Of a stretch of 64,000 nt of DNA, positions 54,636 through 62,384 are shown piece after piece. The notes beneath the pieces were generated by a model. It was not told the DNA's origin. It did not search any database and saw only the letters and a program-made list of their open reading frames with translations. The number at the start of each line of letters is the position of its first letter. Within the stretch, counting starts at the first letter, position 1. Position numbers and translations under genes: made by a program. The stretch covers positions 1-64,000 of the forward strand of contig NZ_JABBFZ010000029.1 of assembly GCF_012927125.1 (NCBI RefSeq), in the 5' to 3' direction. This stretch comes from Paraburkholderia antibiotica (GTDB lineage Bacteria; Pseudomonadota; Gammaproteobacteria; Burkholderiales; Burkholderiaceae).

Positions 54636-56402
54636 ATGACTCGCCCGTTCAAACCCTACCCGTTCGAGCCGCGCCATTATCCGGCCGAGGTGCCGCCGCT
54701 CGTCGACGGCCGCGACCCGGTTGAGCGGCCGGTGGCGATCGTCGGCGGCGGACCGGTCGGCATGACGCTCGCGCTCGCGCTGGCGCGCCAGGGCGTGCGC
54801 TCGGTGCTGATCGAAGCCGACGACAGCGTCTGCACCGGCAGCCGCGCAATCTGCATCTCGCGACGCAGCCTCGAAATCTTCAAGCGGCTGGGCATAGTCG
54901 ACGGCTTTCTGCAGAAAGGCCTAGCGTGGACCGGCGGACGCAGCTTCTATCGCGACGCCGAGGTGTTCCGCTTCGCGATGCATCAGGACGACGAACAATC
55001 GCTGCCGCCGATGATCAACATCGCGCAGTATCAGATCGAACAACTGCTGCTCGACGAGATCGAACGGCACGCGGCATTGATCGACGTGCGCTGGCAGACG
55101 CGTGTGACGGCTATCGAGCAACGGCCCGAAGGCGGCGCGACGCTGACGTTGCGCAGCGGCACGCCGGCCGATCCGTCATGCGCGGACTGGCAGATGGACG
55201 CCGCGTGGGTGGTCGCCTGCGACGGCGGCCGCAGCACGATCCGCGATCTGCTCGGCCTGAAGCTCGCCGGCACCAGCTACGAAGGCCGTTATGTGATCGT
55301 CGATATCGAACTCGACAGCACGCGCGCGACCGAGCGGCTCGCCTACTTCGACCCACCGTCGAATCCCGGCTCGACCGTGCTGGTCCACAAGCAGCCCGAC
55401 AACGTGTGGCGCATCGATTATCAACTGCGCGACGACGAAGACCCCGACGCCGCCGTGCTGCCCGAGAACGTGATGCCGCGCGTGCAAAGCGTGCTCGATT
55501 CGATGGGCGAAACCGGCGCGTGGTCGCCGATCTGGATCACGATCTACAAGGCCAACGCGCTGACGCTCGAACGCTATCGACACGGCTGCGTGCTGTTCGC
55601 CGGCGACGCCGCGCACCTGGTGCCGATCTTCGGCGTGCGCGGTGCAAATTCCGGTATCGACGACGCCGACAATCTCGGCTGGAAGCTCGGCTGCGTGGTC
55701 AACGGCATCGCGTCGCCGGCGCTGCTCGACAGCTATAGCGACGAGCGCGTGTACGCCGCGCACGAGAATCTGGGCTACGGAATGAAGAGCACCGAATTCA
55801 TGGCGCCGCCGAGCTTTGCGTTCGATCTGATGCGCACCGCAGTGCTCGGTCTCGCCGAGCGACATGCGGCGGTGCGGCCGCTGATCAACCCGCGGCAGAC
55901 GCATGCGATTGCGTATCGGCAGTCGCCGCTCAACCTGGCGAGCAATGAAACCGACGTGTTCGCGCGCGGCCCCGCGCCGGGGGCGGTGTTGCCCGAATGC
56001 CGGCTGCTCGGGTTAAACGGCGATGGCGCGCGCGTCGACATTCATTTGACTGATCTGCTCGGGCCGTGCTTTACGGCGTTGCGGTTTGGCAGGCAGCCAA
56101 ATCCGGATAACAAGGCCAGCGACGACGCGTGGCGGCAACTGCAAAGCACGCTCGCCGGTAATGGGGTGCCGTTCAGGTTGATCAGGATCGGCGTGGCCGA
56201 TGCACGAGATTCGTCGTCGACCGATGCCAATGTTGATGCCGATGCCTTCGATCCGACAGGCCGCGTTCACGAGATGTTCGACGCGCAGCCCGGCACCGTC
56301 TATCTGATTCGCCCCGATGGTCATGTGCTCGCGCGCTGGCGCGACGGCATGCCGGCGGCCGTGCGGCAGGCGCTCAATGCGACGCTGGCCAACCTGAACT
56401 GA
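54636..56402 (+). CDS. FAD-dependent aromatic monooxygenase (MhpA/PheA-like)
   Basis: A 588-aa flavoprotein: FAD-binding GGGPVG (37-42), SRAICISRRSLEIFKRLG, DGGRSTIRDLLGLKL and GDAAH (323-327) are hallmarks of class A flavin monooxygenases. The C-terminal region from about 440 is thioredoxin-like, as in phenol hydroxylases. It should hydroxylate a phenolic substrate with NAD(P)H. A short Asp/Ala/Asn-rich stretch (TDANVDADAFD) interrupts the C-terminal part. It is followed after 21 bp by a DUF2783 gene, a common pairing. Confidence 0.9.
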   Translation: MTRPFKPYPFEPRHYPAEVPPLVDGRDPVERPVAIVGGGPVGMTLALALARQGVRSVLIEADDSVCTGSRAICISRRSLEIFKRLGIVDGFLQKGLAWTGGRSFYRDAEVFRFAMHQDDEQSLPPMINIAQYQIEQLLLDEIERHAALIDVRWQTRVTAIEQRPEGGATLTLRSGTPADPSCADWQMDAAWVVACDGGRSTIRDLLGLKLAGTSYEGRYVIVDIELDSTRATERLAYFDPPSNPGSTVLVHKQPDNVWRIDYQLRDDEDPDAAVLPENVMPRVQSVLDSMGETGAWSPIWITIYKANALTLERYRHGCVLFAGDAAHLVPIFGVRGANSGIDDADNLGWKLGCVVNGIASPALLDSYSDERVYAAHENLGYGMKSTEFMAPPSFAFDLMRTAVLGLAERHAAVRPLINPRQTHAIAYRQSPLNLASNETDVFARGPAPGAVLPECRLLGLNGDGARVDIHLTDLLGPCFTALRFGRQPNPDNKASDDAWRQLQSTLAGNGVPFRLIRIGVADARDSSSTDANVDADAFDPTGRVHEMFDAQPGTVYLIRPDGHVLARWRDGMPAAVRQALNATLANLN

Positions 56403-56423
56403 CAGGCAAGGACCTTTAAGATC

Positions 56424-56624
56424 ATGACCGATAGCGATCTCGACCTCGTCTATACGAAGCTGTGCAAGACGCTGACTCAGGAGGGTGAAGCGCAAGCGTC
56501 GTTGTATCTGGCGCGACTGGCGTTGCTGTGTCTGACTGAGCTTGATGACCCGGGACGGGCGTTGGAGTTGATTGAGGCTGCGAAGTTGGAGGAGGCGTCA
56601 ACGGTGCCGGCAACTGCGGTTTAA
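56424..56624 (+). CDS. DUF2783 protein
   Basis: A 66-aa helical protein (MTDSDLDLVYTKLCKTLTQ, then ASLYLARLALLCLTELDD) matching DUF2783, a small family usually encoded beside FAD-dependent monooxygenases, as here. It may be an accessory or stabilising subunit; function unproven. Confidence 0.88.
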   Translation: MTDSDLDLVYTKLCKTLTQEGEAQASLYLARLALLCLTELDDPGRALELIEAAKLEEASTVPATAV

Positions 56625-56747
56625 GAGGTTCTCGCACATTTCCGCAGGCGATGCGTCGACGCGTGGCGGGCATCGGCCATTTCCGGACGGTTAAAATTTG
56701 GCCGCTCCACGGGGCTTCGGATTCTGATCGGCCCCTTCCCTCTCTGG

Positions 56748-57395
56748 TCACCTTGCTTCCGCTATGACCGGCGGCAATTCAGGGGCGTCGAGCCCCGCGA
56801 ACGGATCCCGCCAGGCCGGTATCTCCATGAGCCGCCTATGCCAGGCATCGACCTGCGGAAACCTGGCGAGCGGCAGGCCGGCAAGTTCGGCGAACGGAAG
56901 CACGCAGGCAACGCGAAAATCGGCGTAGGTGACCTCGTTGCCGACGAGCCAGTCCCTATCCGGGAGATGCTGCTCCAGAATCGCGGCCGACGATGCGAAT
57001 TCATTCAGGCCCGCTTCGACGACCTCATGCCTGATCGGACCCAAGCCATAACGCTGCTTGGTCACCCGTTCGAAATGAACCTGATCGCAGGCGCGCACGA
57101 AATTGGAGTAGCCCCAGCTAAGCCAGCGGATGAGGTCCGGCATGACGTCGTCTGTCGGCCAGAAGCTTGACCTGGCGAGGCGCGAAAGCCGGCAAGCGAT
57201 CGCGTCCGCTTCCCACAGCGTCGTCTCTCCCTCGACCAGAATCGGAAGGCTCAGATTTGGATTGAGCTTGCGGAACTTCTCGCGCTCGCCCGGGGAAAAG
57301 GGAGAAGCGAATTCAAACTCGACGGGCGAGTTCAAATAGCGCGCTACGGCAACGGCGAGACGCGGGTTGTAGTTGCGGCTGAAGTAGAGCTTCAT
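56748..57395 (-). CDS. Glutathione S-transferase family protein
   Basis: A 215-aa GST with thioredoxin-like half (MKLYFSRNYNPRLAVAVARYL, LSLPILVEGETTLWEADAIA) and helical half (DWLVGNEVTYADFRVACVLPF, VDAWHRRLMEIPAW). It is unrelated in detail to the GST at 9365. It is divergent from the remains of a LysR regulator, which would normally have controlled it. Confidence 0.92.
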   Translation of the reverse strand: MKLYFSRNYNPRLAVAVARYLNSPVEFEFASPFSPGEREKFRKLNPNLSLPILVEGETTLWEADAIACRLSRLARSSFWPTDDVMPDLIRWLSWGYSNFVRACDQVHFERVTKQRYGLGPIRHEVVEAGLNEFASSAAILEQHLPDRDWLVGNEVTYADFRVACVLPFAELAGLPLARFPQVDAWHRRLMEIPAWRDPFAGLDAPELPPVIAEAR

Positions 57396-57494
57396 GGCGA
57401 GTATTCACTAGAGAAGGTTTAGCCTCTTGTCGGAATGATTGCATTAAACCGTGTCCAAGCGACGCCTGCTCACAGCCGCATGCCGTCGGCGAAG

Positions 57495-57780
57495 ATCTGT
57501 TTCCAGATCAGCACGCGAACCGATCGATGCCAACCCGTCGGCCTGAATTTGAGCCGCCGCGATACCGACATCGCCGTGCGCCTCGCGAGACCTGGAGACT
57601 CGGTTGAAAACCATGTTTTCGCCCGGTGAATCGGCATGCTGCGTTATGGCGTGTATGCATCCAGGTCCCGCAAAGATGATGCGCACACTCTCCCGTGGGT
57701 ACATACGAAGACTCAATGGCGTCGCTTCCGCAGGCTCGATGGGTCGATGACGCAGCCACACGCGGGGCGGCGCGCCGGCC
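57495..57780 (+). pseudogene. Decayed LysR-family regulator fragment
   Basis: The plus strand keeps pieces of a LysR substrate-binding domain: LNLSRRDTDIAVRLARPG and VENHVFAR, then an in-frame TGA (57627-57629), then IGMLRYGVYASRSRKDD in the same frame, then, one frame over, EDSMASLPQARWVDDAA. These follow the usual LysR order (SRREADIAVRLARP, LYAS, LPQARWL). The DNA-binding part and the C-terminus are gone. At least one nonsense codon and one frameshift are present. Confidence 0.75.
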
Positions 57781-58170
57781 GACTCAAGGAGTTTTAGTCA
57801 CGCTGCTCAATGTCGTAGTCGCTCTGCTCAATGTGGAACAGTGTAGCGAGTGCTTTACGCTTGCGCTTCGATTCTCGACTACGCGCCTCGAACGAGTAGT
57901 CCGAATCCATGGGAAGATGAGGCGACGCAAAGAGGTCGCTGATCTTTTGGAGCAATGCAATAATGATGTTCATATGGATTCCTGATTGATTGCCGTATCT
58001 TTACCAACTCGCCCCTCCGGCCCGACGGGCCGAAACCTTCGAAAGACGCATCGATCAGATGTCTGTTTCCGCTATTACTAAATTCGCATATCTAAATATC
58101 TGATGCGGCGAAGCCGTCATGCGAATCACTCCAGACAAAAGCCACAGGTTGTTTCCTTCGAACAGCTGCT
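57781..58170. other. Non-coding stretch after the LysR remnant
   Basis: About 390 bp of mixed composition, AT-rich at 57950-58100. It includes two copies of CTGCTCAATGT 20 bp apart near 57801-57835. No gene supported. Confidence 0.4.
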
Positions 58171-58629
58171 TCAATCACCGACGTCCACGCCCCCCAGCTC
58201 GGCGATGAGACTGTCCAGTTTTCCGAAAGCGCCGTTCCAGCCGGCGTGATGATCGTCACGCGTGGCTTCATCGAAAAATTGCGCGTGCGTGAACTTCATC
58301 TCCGTGCCAGCATCGAGGGGGCGCAACTCGATTGTCACCAGAGAGCGTCGCTCCGGCAGCGTGACCCACTCCCATGTGAAGACGAGTTTGCGATCCGTCT
58401 CGACCTCCTGGTATTCGCCGCGGCAGTCATGCGTTTCGCCGTCCAATGTCTGGAACACCACACGAAAGCCGCCGCCCACGCGCGGGTCAGCTTCCGCGCT
58501 CAGCACCGGCCCGGCGTCGGGCCCCCACCAGCACGCTATCAATTCTGGCCGCGTCCAAGCCGCGTAGACTTGCGCGGGCGATGCCTTCAGGCGCCGCACG
58601 ATCGTCAGACTGGGTTTCTCCTCACTCAT
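58171..58629 (-). CDS. SRPBCC/AHSA1-family protein
   Basis: A 152-aa START-like protein: LTIVRRLKASPAQVYAAWTR, WWGPDAGPV, GGGFRVVFQTLDGE, and HHAGWNGAFGKLDSLIAEL. These proteins bind hydrophobic ligands; many are encoded after an ArsR repressor, as here. Its start overlaps the ArsR stop by 4 bp, so the two are translationally coupled. Confidence 0.93.
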   Translation of the reverse strand: MSEEKPSLTIVRRLKASPAQVYAAWTRPELIACWWGPDAGPVLSAEADPRVGGGFRVVFQTLDGETHDCRGEYQEVETDRKLVFTWEWVTLPERRSLVTIELRPLDAGTEMKFTHAQFFDEATRDDHHAGWNGAFGKLDSLIAELGGVDVGD

Positions 58630-58961
58630 TCATCTTCCCCCTCGACAAAATTGGCAAGGCGGTCGAGACTCGCGGACCAGAAGCGCTGATAGCGCGACAG
58701 CCACGCCATCGCCTCTTCCATCGGAGCGGCGACAAGTTCGACCGACACCGTTCGGCCGCTCTTTGTGCGCGAGATCAGCCCGGCGTCACTCAGCACGTCG
58801 AGATGCTTCATCACCGCTGGTAGCTTGATCGGCAGCGGGCGCGCGATTTCCGTCACCGACAGGCCCGGTTGACGCTCCAGCCGCGCGAGGATGGCCCGCC
58901 GCGTAGGGTCGACAAGGGCGGAAAACGTGCGATCGAGTTGACTGACTGGATACTTTGCCAT
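58626..58961 (-). CDS. ArsR/SmtB-family repressor
   Basis: A 111-aa winged-helix protein: DRTFSALVDPTRRAILARL, LSVTEIARPLPIKLPAVMKHLDVL and LISRTKSGRTVSVEL. There are no Cys/His metal sites, as in the SRPBCC-linked group. ATG 58961 is chosen because the conserved start (MAKYPVSQLDRTF) begins there; the frame extends to 59072. The start codon lies inside a perfect 16-bp palindrome, probably its own operator. Confidence 0.92.
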   Translation of the reverse strand: MAKYPVSQLDRTFSALVDPTRRAILARLERQPGLSVTEIARPLPIKLPAVMKHLDVLSDAGLISRTKSGRTVSVELVAAPMEEAMAWLSRYQRFWSASLDRLANFVEGEDE

Positions 58962-58969
58962 GTGGCAAA
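58954..58969. promoter_or_regulatory. Palindromic operator candidate over the ArsR start codon
   Basis: TTTGCCATGTGGCAAA: two perfect 7-bp half-sites with a 2-bp spacer. It covers the ArsR ATG, so repressor binding would block transcription of the arsR-SRPBCC operon. Confidence 0.65.
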
Positions 58970-59398
58970 CTATAGGGCGACCGTCGGGCTGAGTCAAGTC
59001 CTTGATGGGCTCCGCCATAAGCAGTTCAAGCACTTCGGAAAATGACGACTGCTCGTTGGTTTTTGATCCCACTGTGCAGCGCCACGACTAGCTGGGTCGA
59101 GCGACTGCAGCCGCATCCACACCAGCCGCTCAGTCAACCAGGGCGTATATCGCTTGTGGGTCGACAGCGTCCACTAGCCAGCGCGCAAACCCGATCTCCC
59201 CTCAGTCATAGAGGCGCACGCCTGCCCCCCGGCTCGCACGTGCTGTGGAATAAAGGCAAGCTCACGAGCCAGAAGCCGCCTTTGTCGCTGCCGGCAATCT
59301 GGGCGATTCGCGCCGGGCTCCAGATGTCGTCGAACAACTCACCCCTTGCCGCCCGACACCAACCGCTAGAATTGCGCTTTCAGTCCGGAATACGCCCC
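58962..59398. other. Divergent intergenic region before the helicase
   Basis: About 440 bp between arsR and the RhlE-type gene, holding both promoters and probably a long helicase 5' leader. No RNA gene recognised. Confidence 0.4.
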
Positions 59399-60844
59399 AT
59401 GTCATTCGCCTCGCTTGGCCTCATCGATCGCTTGCTGCGTAATCTGCAGGACCTCAATTACCAGACACCTACGCCGGTGCAGACCAAGGCGATTCCCGCC
59501 GTGCTCAGTGGCAAGGACGTCATGGCGGCGGCACAGACGGGCACTGGCAAAACGGCGGGTTTTGCGCTTCCGCTGTTGCAGCGGCTGGTGCAACACGGCC
59601 CGGTGGTGTCCAGCAACCGCGCGCGTGTTCTGGTGCTGGTGCCCACACGTGAGCTGGCCGAACAGGTGCTGCAAAGCTTCATCGATTACGGCAAAGGCCT
59701 CGATTTGCGATTTCTGGTCGCCTATGGCGGCGTGAGTATCAACCCGCAAATGATGAAGCTGCGCAAAGGCGTGGATGTGCTCGTTGCCACGCCGGGCCGT
59801 TTGCTGGATCTTCATCGCCAGAACGCCGTGCAGTTCGATCAGGTACAAACGCTGGTGCTGGACGAGGCCGATCGCATGCTGGATCTGGGCTTTGCGCGCG
59901 AACTCAACGCCGTCTTCGCCGCGTTGCCCGCCCAGCGCCAGACCCTGCTGTTCTCCGCCACGTTTACCGACGATATCCGCACCATGGCGGCGGGTATTCT
60001 GCGCGCCCCGGTCAATATCAGCGTCAGCCCGCCCAATGCCACGGCCAGCAAGATCAGGCAGTGGGTCGTGCCGGTCGACAAAAAGAACAAGCCTGACCTG
60101 TTCATGCACCTTGTGGCGAAGAACAGGTGGGAACACGCGCTGGTGTTCGTCAAAACGCGTAATGGCGTCGATTACCTCGCGGCCATTCTGGATGAAGCGG
60201 GCTATGCGATCGACACCATCCACGGCGACAAACCGCAACCCGCGCGCCTGCGTGCGCTGGAGCGCTTCAAGACGCGCGAAGTACAGATGCTGGTCGCCAC
60301 CGATGTCGCCGCGCGCGGGCTGGATATCGACGATCTGCCGCTGGTGATCAACGTCGATCTGCCGATCGTCGCGCAAGACTATGTGCACCGTATTGGCCGC
60401 ACCGGCCGCGCGGGTGCGAGCGGCGTGGCGGTGTCGCTGGTGTGTGCCGATGAAGCGCCGCAACTGGCCGCGATCGAAGCGCTGATCCGGCAGACGCTGC
60501 GCCGTGAAGAAGAGCCGGGGTTTGAAGCCGACCACCGCGTGCCGGAAACCAGCGCGACGGGTCAGATCATCAAGAAACCCAAAAAGCCGAAGAAGCCGAA
60601 AGTGCCGCTCGCCGCGGCGGGCGCGATGCAGGTGCCTGGTAAAAAGCCGCGTCCGCAAGGTGGTGAGAACAAGCGTAAGGCTGCGACGCAACGCGCTGGG
60701 GCTGCGGGGAAAGGTACGAGTTTGTCTAGTGGTAGCCCGTTCAGCTCGCAAAAGCCGCGTGGGAAACCGGCTGGGAAGTCGGTTGCGGGTTCGGGGAAGC
60801 CGGCTGGTAAAGCGGCTGGTGGGCGTGGGAAACGGCAGGCTTGA
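59399..60844 (+). CDS. rhlE: DEAD-box RNA helicase, RhlE type
   Basis: A 481-aa helicase with all core motifs: Q motif YQTPTPVQ, Walker A AQTGTGKT (45-52), PTRELAEQV, TPGRLLDL, DEAD, SAT, TDVAARGLDIDDLP and HRIGRTGRAG. The C-terminal 90 residues are Lys/Gly/Pro-rich (KKPKKPKKPKVP, KPAGKAAGGRGKR), an RNA-binding tail. It should remodel rRNA or mRNA. ATG 59399 begins directly with MSFASLGL; the longer frame upstream is not conserved. Confidence 0.94.
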   Translation: MSFASLGLIDRLLRNLQDLNYQTPTPVQTKAIPAVLSGKDVMAAAQTGTGKTAGFALPLLQRLVQHGPVVSSNRARVLVLVPTRELAEQVLQSFIDYGKGLDLRFLVAYGGVSINPQMMKLRKGVDVLVATPGRLLDLHRQNAVQFDQVQTLVLDEADRMLDLGFARELNAVFAALPAQRQTLLFSATFTDDIRTMAAGILRAPVNISVSPPNATASKIRQWVVPVDKKNKPDLFMHLVAKNRWEHALVFVKTRNGVDYLAAILDEAGYAIDTIHGDKPQPARLRALERFKTREVQMLVATDVAARGLDIDDLPLVINVDLPIVAQDYVHRIGRTGRAGASGVAVSLVCADEAPQLAAIEALIRQTLRREEEPGFEADHRVPETSATGQIIKKPKKPKKPKVPLAAAGAMQVPGKKPRPQGGENKRKAATQRAGAAGKGTSLSSGSPFSSQKPRGKPAGKSVAGSGKPAGKAAGGRGKRQA

Positions 60845-60978
60845 TCGAGGGGATGCCCGACGCCGGCTCGGCAACTGGTGTGCGATTTATGGTCCTATGG
60901 CAGGCAGAGGCCTGGCTTCGGCGTAAATCAGGTCCACGGATCAGGACGCGCACTGGAGTCTGATCGGTTCGAGGCTGG

Positions 60979-61137
60979 TCAGTCGACGATCCGGTTGAAA
61001 TCGTCGACGATCTTCGAGGCCTCGCCTGGTTGCGCGAGATCGCGAACGCGCTTCCGCCATCGGCCAACCTTTCCTCGGAAGTTGCCATGCCACTCCCGCT
61101 CGTCGATGGGCGAAACCGCCGGACGAGAATCGGCCTT
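60979..61137 (-). pseudogene. 3' remnant of an unrecognised gene downstream of the SDR
   Basis: Two bases after the SDR stop, a minus frame of 52 codons (IDEREWHGNFRGKVGRWRK to DDFNRIVD, stop TGA 60979-60981) has good codon bias and a protein-like C-terminal helix. It has no start of its own and looks like the tail of a gene that was deleted or fused. Family not recognised. Confidence 0.4.
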
Positions 61138-61138
61138 A

Positions 61139-61933
61139 TTACGACCAGCCACCCGTCACCATGACATCCTCCGACGTGATCATGCGGCTGTCGTCGGCCG
61201 CGAGGAAGAGCGCCATGCGCGCGAGATCGCCGGGCTCCATTTCCTCGTCAATGCACTGGCCGCGTCGTATCTCTTCGCGGCCTTCGTCGGTGAGCCACAG
61301 GTTGCGCTGCTTCTCAGTCAACACCCAGCCCGGCACGAGCGTGTTCACGCGGATCCCATACGCGCCGAGTTCCTTGGCGAACCCGCGCGTCAGGCCTTGG
61401 ACTGCCGCCTTGCTCATTGCGTAAACCGGGAACTGGCTGCTCTTGAGCATCCAGCAATGCGAGCCGAGATTAATGATCGAGCCCGCGCGTGCGGCCTTCA
61501 TATCCTCGACCACGGCCTGCACCGCGAACAACTGATGCCGCACGTTAACCGCAACGCCTGCATCGAACGACTCGGGCGTAACGTCGGCGAGCGCGTGGCG
61601 GCGATCGTTCGCCGCGTTGTTCACGAGCACCTCGATCGGTCCGAATGCAGCCCGTACTTCGGCGATGGCCGCGTGCAACGCGGGAATGTCGGTGACGTCG
61701 CAGGCGACGAAGAGCGGTTTATGGCGCGCGTTACCGAGCGATTTGGCAAGAGCGGTTCCCGCGTTCGTGTCGATGTCGAGAAAGCCCACACGTGCGCCTT
61801 GCGCAACGAAGTGCTCGACGAACGAAGCGCCAATGCCACTCCCGCCGCCCGTAATGAGCACGACCCGGTCTACCAGGCTGGGATAGCTCGCGTAACGTGC
61901 TTGTCCCGAAGATTTTTCGCTAGAAGTTGCCAT
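61139..61933 (-). CDS. Short-chain dehydrogenase/reductase
   Basis: A 264-aa classical SDR: cofactor loop TGGGSGIG (28-35), Asp-type NAD preference (FLDID), NNAAN, catalytic Ser in NLGSHCW and YAMSK with Tyr and Lys, then VNTLVPGWVLTEKQ. It resembles sugar 1-dehydrogenases and related NAD-dependent enzymes. The substrate is not fixed by context because the downstream gene is only a remnant. Confidence 0.92.
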   Translation of the reverse strand: MATSSEKSSGQARYASYPSLVDRVVLITGGGSGIGASFVEHFVAQGARVGFLDIDTNAGTALAKSLGNARHKPLFVACDVTDIPALHAAIAEVRAAFGPIEVLVNNAANDRRHALADVTPESFDAGVAVNVRHQLFAVQAVVEDMKAARAGSIINLGSHCWMLKSSQFPVYAMSKAAVQGLTRGFAKELGAYGIRVNTLVPGWVLTEKQRNLWLTDEGREEIRRGQCIDEEMEPGDLARMALFLAADDSRMITSEDVMVTGGWS

Positions 61934-62384
61934 TCACATCCCGTATTGATTAATCGCTGCGACGACGAAACCGATTGTGCGCCATGCAAGGTTTCTTTCT
62001 TATGAGCCAGGCAGGTCCGGCTTCGTGGCGTCCTCGCGTCTGACGCCCAGATAACGCATTGTCTACGAGAAGGTGGCGATCCGCCAAGACGTGCTCGTCG
62101 TCGTGCGTTTCGAATACAACGTCGCCCGGGCAAACGACATGGGGCCAGTGATCAAGCGGATGGACGACCCGCTGCGGACCGCCGCAACGGCAACCGACGC
62201 GGTTCGGCCACAAACACCCACTCGACGGAGCCACCTATTTTGCGGACAGTTGTGTCAGTCGCCGACCTGGCAGGAGCAGTGCCGCCTCGTAACCTGACTT
62301 GTATCGACGCTACAATCCAATTTGTTGCGGCCGTCAGGCGGGTGCGGACGTCAAAGAAAATATTTTCAGACGCGCGGGGTGGAA
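61934..62384. other. Intergenic region before the DUF4153 gene
   Basis: About 450 bp. Frames on both strands at 61950-62300 are open but not convincing. A TACAAT at 62311-62316 could be a -10 element for the gene at 62385, without a clear -35. Confidence 0.4.

Noticed and set aside
62073..62297. Plus-strand open frame before the DUF4153 gene
   Set aside because: Both strands are open here and neither frame shows a family pattern, ribosome site or codon bias good enough to call a gene.
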